64,000 bases of DNA. Source: Staphylospora marina (GTDB lineage Bacteria > Bacillota > Bacilli > Thermoactinomycetales > Thermoactinomycetaceae). Shown piece by piece: positions 16,526 to 25,270 of this stretch (its first letter is position 1; each line of letters opens with the position of its first letter). The DNA is taken from contig NZ_CP034118.1 in NCBI RefSeq assembly GCF_003856495.1, forward strand, positions 2,642,112 through 2,706,111, written 5' to 3'. A program made the translations under genes and the position numbers. The notes under the pieces are model-generated. The model searched no databases. It was not told where the DNA came from and was given only the letters and a program-made list of their open reading frames with translations.

Positions 16526-16791
16526 CTTCCCACCCTCCCCATACAACCTGCCAAAACCTTGTCAAAAGGTGCCGAAAATTCGTCATTTTTCTTTTATTGT
16601 AGCGGGGAGACGGAAAGAAGTCCAGCTTGGTGTCTCTCCGGTTGCATCCGCGGTCTGTTTCACGAAAGAAAGTTGACCTGAAGACGGAACCTGACAGCCT
16701 GCGCAAATGCAGCTCCATCAAGGCACCTTGCGATGTTTGTCTTGCCGGATGAACAACCTGACGGATGAATGGAGAATGTTCCGCAAACTCA

Positions 16792-17112
16792 TCAACCCAT
16801 CAGGAAAAGCCATTCGATGATGAACATGGGAAATAGGATCAAATAATCAATCAACAGCAACACCACATTGGCCAAAATCGCCCAATCGGCATGCCGGTTC
16901 CGGTGTTTTCGCGCCAGCCATCCGAAAATGATGCCAAGAGGAGCCAAACCAAACATCACCAGAAAATCAATGAAGACGGACATCGACAGCATTCCCACGA
17001 ACCAATCCACCGGAAACAGGAATACTTGATTGATCAGCCAAAGAATGATTCCAACGATGGCCACCAAAAACGAACGGAAGCTCCACCGGTTGGAAGCGGC
17101 ATTGCTTTTCAA
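16792..17112 (-). CDS. small membrane protein, unknown function
   Basis: I do not recognise this 106-residue protein. It has three or four hydrophobic segments (about residues 15-32, 36-66 and 78-103) and a short basic loop GWLARKHRNRHADWA. The TTG start is supported by GGGAGG eight bases upstream. It follows a similar-sized membrane protein gene by 15 bases, so the pair is probably co-transcribed and may be related by duplication: both contain an 'xPxGxxFGxxA' stretch (LAPLGIIFGWLA; VNPFGVVFGIIA). Confidence 0.65.
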   Translation of the reverse strand: MKSNAASNRWSFRSFLVAIVGIILWLINQVFLFPVDWFVGMLSMSVFIDFLVMFGLAPLGIIFGWLARKHRNRHADWAILANVVLLLIDYLILFPMFIIEWLFLMG

Positions 17113-17127
17113 TGTTCATCCCTCCCT

Positions 17128-17406
17128 TCAAGGTCCGAACAACAGTGTTCCGATGAACCACATCGGAAAGATGCTGACGGACAGAAACAAATGGAGCACG
17201 GTCCATAACAGGGCTTTTCTTTCTTTGCGGATCATCGCGATAATTCCGAACACCACCCCGAACGGATTGACCACAAGGGTGAGGAGCACGGGATGCATGC
17301 CCTCATATTCCATTCCCGTAAAATTCAGCACCCACGCCAGCACCCCGATGATCACCGTCGTACATGCCAAGCCGCTCCACACCCCCCACTTGCGCCTGTC
17401 GGGCAC
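17128..17406 (-). CDS. small membrane protein, unknown function
   Basis: A 92-residue protein with three predicted membrane helices (about residues 10-30, 39-60 and 67-88). Its VNPFGVVFGIIAMIRKERKALLW stretch parallels the neighbouring 106-residue protein (PLGIIFGWLARKHRNRHADWA), suggesting a duplicated family. GTG start with AGGAGG eight bases upstream. No enzymatic motif is visible; function unknown. Confidence 0.65.
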   Translation of the reverse strand: MPDRRKWGVWSGLACTTVIIGVLAWVLNFTGMEYEGMHPVLLTLVVNPFGVVFGIIAMIRKERKALLWTVLHLFLSVSIFPMWFIGTLLFGP

Positions 17407-17540
17407 TGCTTTCGCCTCCTCTGAACGGATGGATGATCAGCGACGGAAGCATGCCACATCCTTTTGTGCGGAACAAGTTTCCGTTGCCGTGCGACCTGTT
17501 TTTTCCCGCTCCATCCATCAAACAACTCGTTCAGAAAATC

Positions 17541-17574
17541 AAAAAACCGCTTTCCGGACTGCCGGAAAGCGGTT
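17541..17574 (-). terminator. terminator of argS
   Basis: Read leftward, AACCGCTTTCCGG and its complement around a four-base loop are followed by six T residues, about 30 bases after the argS stop. Confidence 0.9.
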
Positions 17575-17603
17575 TGAAGGATTGACGTTCGGATGGTTGT
17601 TGC

Positions 17604-19271
17604 TTACATCCGCTCGGGCGCGCTGACCCCGATCAGCCGCAGGCCGTTGCGGATCACCTGGCGAACACCGGCCAGCAGAGCGAGGCGGGCCCGGGAAAGC
17701 TCCACGTCCTCGGTGATGACGCGGTGGGCGTTGTAGTAGCTGTGGAACATCGTTGCCAGTTCCAGCAGATAGCGAACCACCCGGTGCGGAGCGCGATGCT
17801 GGGCGGCAGCGGCGATGTCCGCCGGGAATTCGCCCAGTTTTTCCAGCAAATCGTGTTCCTCTTCCAGCTCAAGCCGGCCGAGCGATTGGTCCCAAGCGGG
17901 TTCCAGCGCCTTTTCGGCCGCCTGACGGAACACGGAGCAAATGCGGGCATGGGCGTACTGCACGTAATAAACCGGGTTTTCGTTCGACTTGGAGACGGCG
18001 AGGTCCATGTCGAAGTCCAGATGGGCGTCGAAGCTGCGCATGACGAAGAAGAACCGGGTTGCGTCCACGCCCACTTCTTCCATCAGTTCTTCCATGGTGA
18101 CCGCTTTGCCCGTCCGCTTGGACATTTTGACCAGTTCCCCGCCCTGGTAGAGCTTCACCATCTGGGCGATCAGCACTTCCAAGAGTTCCGGGTCATGTCC
18201 GAGCGCCGCCAGGGCCGCCTTCATGCGGGCGATGTAGCCGTGGTGATCCGCTCCCCAGATGTTGATCAACTTGTCAAAGCCGCGGGACAGCTTGTTCCGG
18301 TGGTAAGCGATATCCGGCGTGAGATAGGTGTAGGTGCCGTCCTGCTTCACCAGCACGCGGTCCTTGTCATCTCCGAACACGGTGGAACGAAGCCACAACG
18401 CGCCGTCCCGTTCATAGGTGTAGCCGCCTTTTTTCAGGGCTTCCAGCGTCTCATCGATGGCGCCGGACTCATAGAGAGACAGCTCGCTGAACCAGACGTC
18501 GAATTCCACCCCGAACCGTTTCAGATGCGCTTCGATCCGGCCGAGCAGTTTTTCACGCCCCACCTTTTTCAGAAACTCCAGCCGCTCCTCCCGGTCCAGG
18601 GCCAGCAGGCGTTCCCCTTCCTGCTCCGCCAGCTCGCGGCCGATCTCCACCATTTCCTGTCCGCGATACCCGTCTTCGGGAAACTCGGCTTCCTTGCCGA
18701 GGGCTTCCAGGTATCTCGCCTCGATGGACAAGGCCATCATGCGCATCTGATTGCCGGCGTCATTGATGTAGTATTCGCGGGTGACGTCATATCCCGCCGC
18801 GTCGAGAATGTTGCACAGCGCGTCGCCGCCGGCCGCTCCGCGGGCATGCCCCAGGTGAAGATGGCCCGTCGGGTTGGCGCTGACGAACTCGACGTTGATC
18901 TTTTCGCCTTTTCCCGCATCCGAGCGACCGTACGCCTCGCCGGCGTCCCGAATTTCCGGGAGCACGCGCGTGAGGAAGGAGCGATCCAGGAAAAAGTTGA
19001 TGAATCCGGGACCGGCGATCTGGATGTCGCGAATGCTTCCCTTTTCCCGGTCGATCCGTTCCACGATCAGGGACGCGATCTCACGCGGATTTCTTTTCGC
19101 GATGCGGGTCAGCTGCATGGCGATGTTGGTGGCCCAGTCTCCGTGCGCTTTGTCACGCGGCACTTCCAGCACGATTTCCGGCAGGGAGGATTCCTCCACC
19201 AGTCCGGCCGACAGCACCGCCCGGCGGATTTCCTGTCTCAACGAGTCTTTCATCCGCTCAAGCAGATTCAT
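17604..19271 (-). CDS. argS: arginyl-tRNA synthetase
   Basis: Class I aminoacyl-tRNA synthetase charging tRNA-Arg, 555 residues, the usual bacterial length. The catalytic HIGH-type motif is [14 protein letters not shown] at about residue 130 and the KMSKR-type loop is [13 protein letters not shown] at about 380; the anticodon-binding DALR domain ends in [15 protein letters not shown]. An N-terminal Arg-S additional domain occupies residues 1-85. GGAGG precedes the ATG, which overlaps the end of the upstream YwiB-like gene by 14 bases, as in Bacillus, where ywiB precedes argS. Confidence 0.97.
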   Translation of the reverse strand: MNLLERMKDSLRQEIRRAVLSAGLVEESSLPEIVLEVPRDKAHGDWATNIAMQLTRIAKRNPREIASLIVERIDREKGSIRDIQIAGPGFINFFLDRSFLTRVLPEIRDAGEAYGRSDAGKGEKINVEFVSANPTGHLHLGHARGAAGGDALCNILDAAGYDVTREYYINDAGNQMRMMALSIEARYLEALGKEAEFPEDGYRGQEMVEIGRELAEQEGERLLALDREERLEFLKKVGREKLLGRIEAHLKRFGVEFDVWFSELSLYESGAIDETLEALKKGGYTYERDGALWLRSTVFGDDKDRVLVKQDGTYTYLTPDIAYHRNKLSRGFDKLINIWGADHHGYIARMKAALAALGHDPELLEVLIAQMVKLYQGGELVKMSKRTGKAVTMEELMEEVGVDATRFFFVMRSFDAHLDFDMDLAVSKSNENPVYYVQYAHARICSVFRQAAEKALEPAWDQSLGRLELEEEHDLLEKLGEFPADIAAAAQHRAPHRVVRYLLELATMFHSYYNAHRVITEDVELSRARLALLAGVRQVIRNGLRLIGVSAPERM

Positions 19272-19698
19272 CCTGACGTTCCTCCATCCATCTCAGATTG
19301 AGTTCATATCTTCCCAAGTCTTCACCGCCCATGCCGAGCAGAAAAGAAAGGCGGATTTCCCCTTCGCCACCGGACCGATTCCGGGTGCAGGAAAGCGTGG
19401 AAACCTCCATTTCGGTAATTCCGGCCGGGGTGTGCACCAGGCTTTCCGTCATCCGCCCGGGCACGTAGGTTTGCCGGTATGCCACCGCTCCCTGACGGAT
19501 CACGATCATCGACTCCGGCAGGGATTTGACGGTGGTTCGCACTTCATCCTCCTGCCCTTCCTGCTCCACGTAACGGATCACCCATTCGTCGTTCTCACGG
19601 CACCGGAAGGTCCCCGTCATCTCCTGACGGATCACTTCCGGCTCGATGTCCGGTTCATGCTGAATGAGGGATTCGATCCAGATTCTGACGGGAATCAA
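19258..19698 (-). CDS. DUF1934 / YwiB-like beta-barrel protein
   Basis: A 146-residue protein matching the YwiB family in length, content and position upstream of argS. It is rich in alternating beta-type residues ([31 protein letters not shown]; split: [13 protein letters not shown]) with the ending [14 protein letters not shown] typical of the family. The fold is a small calycin-like barrel and the function is unknown. A TTG at 19698 is chosen because GGAGA lies seven bases before it; the open frame extends upstream without a good site. Confidence 0.78.
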   Translation of the reverse strand: MIPVRIWIESLIQHEPDIEPEVIRQEMTGTFRCRENDEWVIRYVEQEGQEDEVRTTVKSLPESMIVIRQGAVAYRQTYVPGRMTESLVHTPAGITEMEVSTLSCTRNRSGGEGEIRLSFLLGMGGEDLGRYELNLRWMEERQDESA

Positions 19699-19743
19699 GA
19701 ACGGTTCTCCTTTCCGGGGTCTCTCTGGGTGGTTCATTGCATC

Positions 19744-19774
19744 ATTATACAGGAAACGGAGCCCGCATAGACAA
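19744..19774 (-). promoter_or_regulatory. promoter of the ywiB-argS operon
   Basis: Read leftward, an extended -10 TGTATAAT is preceded by TTGTCT at 19 bases. The spacing is long, so the TG extension probably carries activity. Confidence 0.5.
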
Positions 19775-19829
19775 GGAATTCCCCGCGCCGGGGTGTTTCC
19801 CTTTCCGAATCGGTCCATCCCCCGATGCG

Positions 19830-19882
19830 AAAAAAGGGATTCGGGTGCTCCCGCAGCCAAAGCGGGCTTCCCTGAATCCCTG
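19830..19882 (-). terminator. terminator of speE-speB
   Basis: Read leftward, AGGGATTC and GAATCCCT arms enclosing a smaller CCCGC hairpin are followed by six T residues. A second hairpin (arms of 13 bases, 19911-19945) precedes it, without a U run. Confidence 0.75.
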
Positions 19883-19956
19883 TTGATCGGGAAAACGGGC
19901 GAAAATGCGGCAAACGGACACCGATGGTGCGGCGGTGTCCGTTTGGCATCCGAAGG

Positions 19957-20829
19957 TCACCGGAGAAAGCCCAGCAACATTTCGCGAAGCAGCTTGGCCG
20001 CCACGACCGGCGTCTGTTCCGTCGGATCGTACGCGGGAGCCACTTCCACCAGATCACACCCCACCACGTTCACTTCGGAACGGGCGATGGCATGAATGGC
20101 GTCCAGCATTTCCCGGGTGGTGATGCCGCCGGGTTCCGGCGTTCCCGTGCCGGGTGCGTGTGCGGGATCGAGGCAATCGATGTCGATGGTGACATACACC
20201 GGGCGACCGGCAAGCTCCGGCAGGCACGTTTTCAGCGGCTCCAATACATCGAACGGATGGAAATGAATGCCCGCCGATTCGGCATACTCCACCTCGTCCC
20301 GGGTCATGGAGCGAATGCCGAACTGATACACGTTCGGACCGCCGATCCGTTCGGCGATCTTTCGAAGCGGGGTGGCGTGAGACCAGATTTCCCCTTCATA
20401 GTCGGTGCGCAAATCGGCATGGGCGTCGAAGTGAAGCACGGCCAGGTCCGGATACCGTTTGTGCACTTCCGCCACGACCGGCCAGGTGACGAGATGCTCT
20501 CCTCCAAGACCGAACGGCACCTTGCCGAGGTCCAGCACCTTGCCGACGAATTCGGCGATTTGGCGCATGCTTTTCTCCGGATTGCCGAAGGCGAGCGGAA
20601 TGTCGCCGGCGTCAAAGTAAGCGATCTCCGACAGGTCCCGGCGCAAATAATGGCTGTATTCCTCATGCACCAGCGACACTTCGCGGATGCGGGCGGGGCC
20701 GAACCGCGAGCCCGGCCGGAAACTGACCGTCCAATCCATCGGCATGCCGTAGATCACGGCTTGGGCCTTGTCCAAATCGGGGGTGGCCCCGATGAACACG
20801 TTGCCTGAATAACGCTCGTCAAATCGCAT
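19957..20829 (-). CDS. speB: agmatinase
   Basis: Hydrolyses agmatine to putrescine and urea. The 290-residue ureohydrolase has all manganese motifs: GGEH at about residue 109, DAHADLR at about 136 and DIDCLDPAHAPGTGTPEPGG (the conserved SIDxxDPxxxPGTGTP signature) at about 212. It starts three bases after the speE stop codon, as in Bacillus speE-speB, so the two genes form an operon making putrescine and spermidine. Arginase is less likely because the motif details and gene pairing match SpeB. Confidence 0.95.
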   Translation of the reverse strand: MRFDERYSGNVFIGATPDLDKAQAVIYGMPMDWTVSFRPGSRFGPARIREVSLVHEEYSHYLRRDLSEIAYFDAGDIPLAFGNPEKSMRQIAEFVGKVLDLGKVPFGLGGEHLVTWPVVAEVHKRYPDLAVLHFDAHADLRTDYEGEIWSHATPLRKIAERIGGPNVYQFGIRSMTRDEVEYAESAGIHFHPFDVLEPLKTCLPELAGRPVYVTIDIDCLDPAHAPGTGTPEPGGITTREMLDAIHAIARSEVNVVGCDLVEVAPAYDPTEQTPVVAAKLLREMLLGFLR

Positions 20830-20832
20830 GGA

Positions 20833-21684
20833 TCATTCCTCCCCGCCGCTCACCAGCGCTTCGACGAATGCCGGCAGCCGGAACACCGCCTTGTGCAGTT
20901 CGGGACGATAATATCGGGTGTCAAACCGCTTCAGGTTGTCCTCGTTCACTTCAAGCGGATCGTACTTTTTCGAGCCGAGCGTGAAGCTCCACAGGCCGCT
21001 CGGATAGGTGGGAATGTTCGCCGTATACGTACGGGCGATCGGGAACGTCGAAGAGATGTCACGGAACACCTGGCGGATCAGATCCGGTTTGAACCAAGGC
21101 GTATCCGTTTGTGCCACCATGATTCCGTCCTCTTTCAACGCTTCGGAAATGCCCTCGTAAAACGGCTTCTGGAACAACCCGACGGCCGGACCGATCGGTT
21201 CGGTGGAATCCACGATGATGACATCAAACCGTCCCTTGTTTTCCTGAATGTATCGGACCCCGTCCGTCACCTGCACGTCGACGCGCGGATCATCCAGCAT
21301 TCCGGCGATGGCCGGGAAATATTTTTTCGACGCCTCGATCACTTTGCCGTCGATCTCGGCCAGCACGGCGCGTTTCACCGTCGGATACCGCAGCACTTCA
21401 CGGATGACCCCTCCGTCACCACCTCCGACCACCAGCACCTGCTCCGGATGGGGATGAGTGTTCATGGCAATGTGCGTGATCATTTCGTGATAAACAAACT
21501 CGTCCTTGTCGGTGGTCATCACCATGCCGTCCAGCACCAACATGTTGCCGAACTGGGCCGTTTCAATGACATCCAGCTTTTGAAACTCCGTCACTTCATG
21601 ATGCAGCGTCCGTTTCACCTTCGTGGTGATGCCGTGATTTTCCGTCTGTTTTTCCGTGAACCACAATTCCATCTCAAAATTCAT
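20833..21684 (-). CDS. speE: spermidine synthase (polyamine aminopropyltransferase)
   Basis: Transfers an aminopropyl group from decarboxylated S-adenosylmethionine to putrescine. The 283-residue protein has the aminopropyltransferase core [19 protein letters not shown], the acidic loop [15 protein letters not shown] and the catalytic [20 protein letters not shown] at the N-terminus is family-typical. The start at 21684 follows AAAGGAG; an upstream in-frame ATG has no site. It is the first gene of the polyamine operon behind a good sigma-A promoter. Confidence 0.95.
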   Translation of the reverse strand: MNFEMELWFTEKQTENHGITTKVKRTLHHEVTEFQKLDVIETAQFGNMLVLDGMVMTTDKDEFVYHEMITHIAMNTHPHPEQVLVVGGGDGGVIREVLRYPTVKRAVLAEIDGKVIEASKKYFPAIAGMLDDPRVDVQVTDGVRYIQENKGRFDVIIVDSTEPIGPAVGLFQKPFYEGISEALKEDGIMVAQTDTPWFKPDLIRQVFRDISSTFPIARTYTANIPTYPSGLWSFTLGSKKYDPLEVNEDNLKRFDTRYYRPELHKAVFRLPAFVEALVSGGEE

Positions 21685-21755
21685 GCTCACCGGCTCCTTT
21701 CCGCCATCCGCAAACACGGATGGTCGGCCTTCCTGTCTCAGTTGACACTCTCCTA

Positions 21756-21784
21756 AGAATAATGCATGTGTCTTTCAGTGACAA
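21756..21784 (-). promoter_or_regulatory. sigma-A promoter of speE-speB
   Basis: Read leftward, TTGTCA and TATTCT are separated by 17 bases, ending about 70 bases before the speE start. Confidence 0.6.
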
Positions 21785-21967
21785 TCATGTTCACAAAGCG
21801 GAAAAAGTCGGGCGCATCCCGTGTCAAACGAGGGCTTCGGGAACCGACGGGCATGCCGGAACGGAAGCACGGACTCCGAAATTCCGCGCAGGGGTTCCTT
21901 CAGGCCGCGGTGCATGGGCGTGTTCACCGATCCGTTCGGCACGTTTTTCCAGACAATCCTTTTTTCA

Positions 21968-21998
21968 GGGATATTCTTCCTGCGTATTTCGCATAATA
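21968..21998 (+). promoter_or_regulatory. possible forespore (sigma-G/F) promoter of pbpG
   Basis: GGGATA and CATAATA with an 18-base spacer resemble the sigma-G pattern TGNATA - 18 - CATNNTA (one mismatch in the -35). It lies about 55 bases before the penicillin-binding protein start. Bacillus pbpG is a forespore gene. Confidence 0.45.
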
Positions 21999-22054
21999 TT
22001 CTCGTCCTTTCCCCAAAATATGGAAGGATTCCCGAGAAAAAAGGAGCCTTGATC

Positions 22055-24100
22055 ATGAGTGGATTCAAGTCCGCCCCTTCGGAACCGACGCTGCATCACC
22101 CGCTCAGGAATTGGATCCAATGGTGCCGTCGCATGCTGAAAGTGACAACGATCGCCCTGACGTCCGCGGCGATTTTGCTCGGCGTGGGCCTTCTCTGGTT
22201 GCGTTCCCGTCCGCTTCCTCCCCCCGACATCCACGCCGCGTCCGTCATTCTGGATGCGTCCGGCAAGGAAATCGGAGTGCTGGATCCCGGCGAGCGAAGA
22301 GAACCCGTTCCCCTGAGCCGGGTTCCCGATCACGTGGTCAAGGCCACCCTGGCGGCCGAAGACAAACACTTTTTTGATCATCCGGGTTTTTCCCTGTCCG
22401 GGATCGCCCGGGCCGCCTGGGCCAATCTGCTGGCCGGGGAAGTGACGCAGGGGGCCAGTACCATCACCCAACAATTGGCCCGCAACCTCTATCTGACCCA
22501 CGACCGGACCTGGACCCGCAAGTGGAAAGAGGCGCTGCTCACCGTTCAGCTGGAGCTCCATTTCTCCAAAGAACGGATTCTCGAAATGTACCTGAATGAA
22601 ATCTACTACGGACACGGCGCTTACGGCATCGGCAGAGCGGCGAAGATCTATTTCGGAAAAACCCCCGAACAGCTGACGCTGGCGGAAGCGGCGTATCTGG
22701 CCGGGATTCCCCGCGGGCCGTTGCTGTATTCGCCGCATCTGCACCCGGAACGGACCCGTCGACGCCAGAAACACATTCTCGACTTGATGGTCAAGAACGG
22801 CATGATCACACAGCAGGAGGCCCGAAAGGCCGCCGAGGAGCCGGTGACCGTTCTGGCCCCCTCCTCGCCCGCTCCCGCCCGGGCCCGGTATTTCCGCGAC
22901 TTTATCATCCAACAAGCCGTGAACCGGTTCGGATTGGATGAAGCCATCGTTCGCCGGGGCGGCCTGAAGATCCACACCACGCTGGATTCGGACATGCAGG
23001 AGGCGGCGGAACGGGCGGTGCGCGAAGGCCTCGCCTCCGATCCGGAACTGGAAGGGGCTTTGGTGGCCATCGATCCCAGGAACGGGGAAATCCGCGCGAT
23101 GGTGGGCGGAAAAGATTACGACCGGAGCCAATACAACCGCGTCTTCGCCCGCCGGCAACCCGGTTCGTCGTTCAAACCGGTCGTGTATCTGAGCGCGCTG
23201 GAAAACGGCTTCACGCCGCTCACCCGCATCATGAGCAAGCCGACCGCGTTCGCGTACGAAGGCGGCGTCTACCGCCCCGCCAATTTCCGGCATCAGTATG
23301 CCAACCGTCCCATCACGATGCGGGAAGCGATCGCCCGCTCCGACAATGTCTATGCGGTCACCACCGCCCTGCAAATCGGGCTGGACAAACAAATCGAAGC
23401 GGCCCGGCGCCTCGGCATCAACAGCCCCATTCGTCCCACGCCGTCACTGGCTCTGGGCAGCTATCCGATCACGCCGATGGAACTGGCCAAAGCGTACACC
23501 ACCCTCGCATCGGGCGGCATCCGTCGGGAACCCGTGGCGATCCGCAAGATCGTCGACCCCTACGGCCGCGTGCTGGCGGAGGACAAGCCGGAAGCGGTTC
23601 GCACCGTTTCCCCCGCCCATGCGTACGTCCTGACCCGCATGCTCATGGACGTGCTGGAACCGGGCGGAACCGGAAGCCGGGTCCGCTACGAATTCTCCCG
23701 TCCGGCCGCGGGCAAAACCGGCACCACCGACCGCGACGGATGGTTGGCGGGCTACACGCCGGACCTGGTCACCACGGTATGGGTCGGCTACGACAAAGGG
23801 AAAAGCCTGCCGCATGAAAAAGCCAAACTGTCCCAAACCGTCTGGGGCCGGTTCATGCAGCAGGCCACCCGGGACAAGCCCGCCCGCATCTTTCCCATCC
23901 CTTCCGGCGTGACACAGGTCAACATCGACACGGAAACCGGTCAGCTCGCCACCGGAAATTGCCCCCACACCCGAATGGAATACTTCGTCAGCGGAACGGA
24001 ACCGACGGTCACCTGCTCTCTCCATCCGGAAGACAACCGAAGCGGTTCTTCGTCCATCCTGGACCGGTTCATCCAATGGTTCCGGGAACTGGGGAACTGA
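22055..24100 (+). CDS. pbpG: class A penicillin-binding protein, PbpG-like
   Basis: A bifunctional murein polymerase of 682 residues. A membrane anchor (about residues 30-50, TTIALTSAAILLGVGLLWL) is followed by the GT51 glycosyltransferase domain (EDKHFFDHPGF, GASTITQQLARN, EIYYGHGAYGIG) and the transpeptidase domain with active-site SSFK (PGSSFKP, about 370), SDN (about 431) and KTGTT (about 554). AAAGGAG precedes the ATG. It diverges from speE-speB exactly as Bacillus pbpG (ywhE) does, and may act in spore wall synthesis. A role in vegetative growth cannot be excluded. Confidence 0.9.
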   Translation: MSGFKSAPSEPTLHHPLRNWIQWCRRMLKVTTIALTSAAILLGVGLLWLRSRPLPPPDIHAASVILDASGKEIGVLDPGERREPVPLSRVPDHVVKATLAAEDKHFFDHPGFSLSGIARAAWANLLAGEVTQGASTITQQLARNLYLTHDRTWTRKWKEALLTVQLELHFSKERILEMYLNEIYYGHGAYGIGRAAKIYFGKTPEQLTLAEAAYLAGIPRGPLLYSPHLHPERTRRRQKHILDLMVKNGMITQQEARKAAEEPVTVLAPSSPAPARARYFRDFIIQQAVNRFGLDEAIVRRGGLKIHTTLDSDMQEAAERAVREGLASDPELEGALVAIDPRNGEIRAMVGGKDYDRSQYNRVFARRQPGSSFKPVVYLSALENGFTPLTRIMSKPTAFAYEGGVYRPANFRHQYANRPITMREAIARSDNVYAVTTALQIGLDKQIEAARRLGINSPIRPTPSLALGSYPITPMELAKAYTTLASGGIRREPVAIRKIVDPYGRVLAEDKPEAVRTVSPAHAYVLTRMLMDVLEPGGTGSRVRYEFSRPAAGKTGTTDRDGWLAGYTPDLVTTVWVGYDKGKSLPHEKAKLSQTVWGRFMQQATRDKPARIFPIPSGVTQVNIDTETGQLATGNCPHTRMEYFVSGTEPTVTCSLHPEDNRSGSSSILDRFIQWFRELGN

Positions 24101-24103
24101 AAA

Positions 24104-24136
24104 AACGGCTTCCCGCGGAACAGCGGGAAGCCGTTT
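24104..24136. terminator. bidirectional hairpin after pbpG
   Basis: AACGGCTTCCCGC and its complement around a six-base loop follow the pbpG stop by a few bases. The six-T run is on the minus-strand reading, so it terminates the facing small gene best; plus-strand readthrough is limited by the stem and a short T run. Confidence 0.75.
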
Positions 24137-24257
24137 CGACGATGCGGACCGAAACCGACGCTTCGGCGGCGGACATCGCACGGGGGGGAGTCCGGGCCTT
24201 TTTTGGAACGGAAAAAGGGGATTCCTCAGAATCCCCGCAAGGTTCAAGGCGAAGTTG

Positions 24258-24488
24258 TCAACAATCATCGCTTCCGCCGACGTTTCCCGAACCGTCGGTC
24301 CATACCCCGTCGTTCGGGAGAGAGATCTTTCCGGCGGCCACCAATTCCTTCATCACTTCATACATGCTGTCCCGCTTTTCCTCGGGCAAATTTTCCACAA
24401 AGCGGTTGATCTCCTCGGGCGGAACCAGAGGAATGAAATGAACGCCGCCATGTTTGGCAAAATGCTCGCCTTTTCCGGACTCGGCCAT
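24258..24488 (-). CDS. small acidic hypothetical protein
   Basis: I do not recognise this 76-residue protein. It reads MAESGKGEHFAKHGGVHFI, then a helix EEINRFVENLPEEKRDSMYEVMKELVAAGK, and an acidic/glycine-rich tail. AGGAGG lies 10 bases before the ATG, which supports a real gene. It is a single-gene unit between the pbpG terminator and ywhD. Confidence 0.6.
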   Translation of the reverse strand: MAESGKGEHFAKHGGVHFIPLVPPEEINRFVENLPEEKRDSMYEVMKELVAAGKISLPNDGVWTDGSGNVGGSDDC

Positions 24489-24621
24489 CGGACCATCGCC
24501 TCCTCTTTTTCCCTAGCTTGAACCAAACAGCTGGGAAATATCAGCGCACGACCCGAATCAGCCTGTTCCCGCGGCGTTTTCACGGGGGTTCGCCCAACGG
24601 AGGAATTGTGAGAACGCAAAC

Positions 24622-24654
24622 AAAAACGGCGGGGGAAGGCCCCCGCCATTTTTG
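24622..24654. terminator. bidirectional terminator after ywhD
   Basis: GGCGGGGG and CCCCCGCC around AAGG, with A5 before and T5 after, gives a terminator that works in both directions, about 90 bases after the ywhD stop. Confidence 0.85.
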
Positions 24655-24745
24655 TGTCCTGGCAAAAAGATTCCGATTACCATTTATAAATGTACTGAAG
24701 CCTGAGGAATGCGGCAAGACGGCCGGGCGTTTGTTCACACAGCGT

Positions 24746-25249
24746 TCAATTTTGACCCAGGGCTGCCTTCAGTTCATCCGGGCTTCGGTTCCATGCGTCC
24801 TCGTTGTTGTCGATCAGCAGGCGACGCAACGCGGCCCGCTCCCGCTCGTCCAGCACGTCCAGACGGAAGCGGCGCTTGCGGGCATCGTCCATCCGGTTGA
24901 CGTGATCGGCAAGATTCTTCCAGCCGATTCGTTTTTCGTGGTTGATGCGCATCGAGCAGGCGGCGGCTCCCGCATAATACAGACCGTTTTCCCCGCGGTC
25001 CAGCGCGATCCACACCACCCGGTAAAGCGTTCCTCCCTCCACTTCGTCCGGGTTGGAGGTGAATTTGATGCCTCGCTCCACCGTGCTTTTGGCATGAAGC
25101 AGGCCGAGGTCGATCTTCGCTTTGTCTCCCTCGATGAGTACGGCGGACAGGTTGGAAAGATTGATCGTTCCGGTGTAATAATCTCCGTGCGTGGTGGAAG
25201 AACGGTTGGATATGATGTTGAATTGGGCGCTCTTTTTCCGTTCGGTCAT
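24746..25249 (-). CDS. ywhD: YwhD family protein
   Basis: A 167-residue protein whose content (FNIISNRSSTTHGDYYTGTINLSN split at 20; LSAVLIEGDKAKIDLGLLHAKS; GLYYAGAAACSMRINHEKRIGWKNL split) and location beside pbpG-speE-speB match Bacillus YwhD. The family has no known function. The ATG at 25249 is preferred, with AGGAGG nine bases upstream; another ATG three codons earlier overlaps that site. Cytoplasmic, no membrane segment. Assignment relies on recalled family features plus synteny. Confidence 0.72.
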   Translation of the reverse strand: MTERKKSAQFNIISNRSSTTHGDYYTGTINLSNLSAVLIEGDKAKIDLGLLHAKSTVERGIKFTSNPDEVEGGTLYRVVWIALDRGENGLYYAGAAACSMRINHEKRIGWKNLADHVNRMDDARKRRFRLDVLDERERAALRRLLIDNNEDAWNRSPDELKAALGQN

Positions 25250-25270
25250 CCGCTTCATCCTCCTCGCCCA

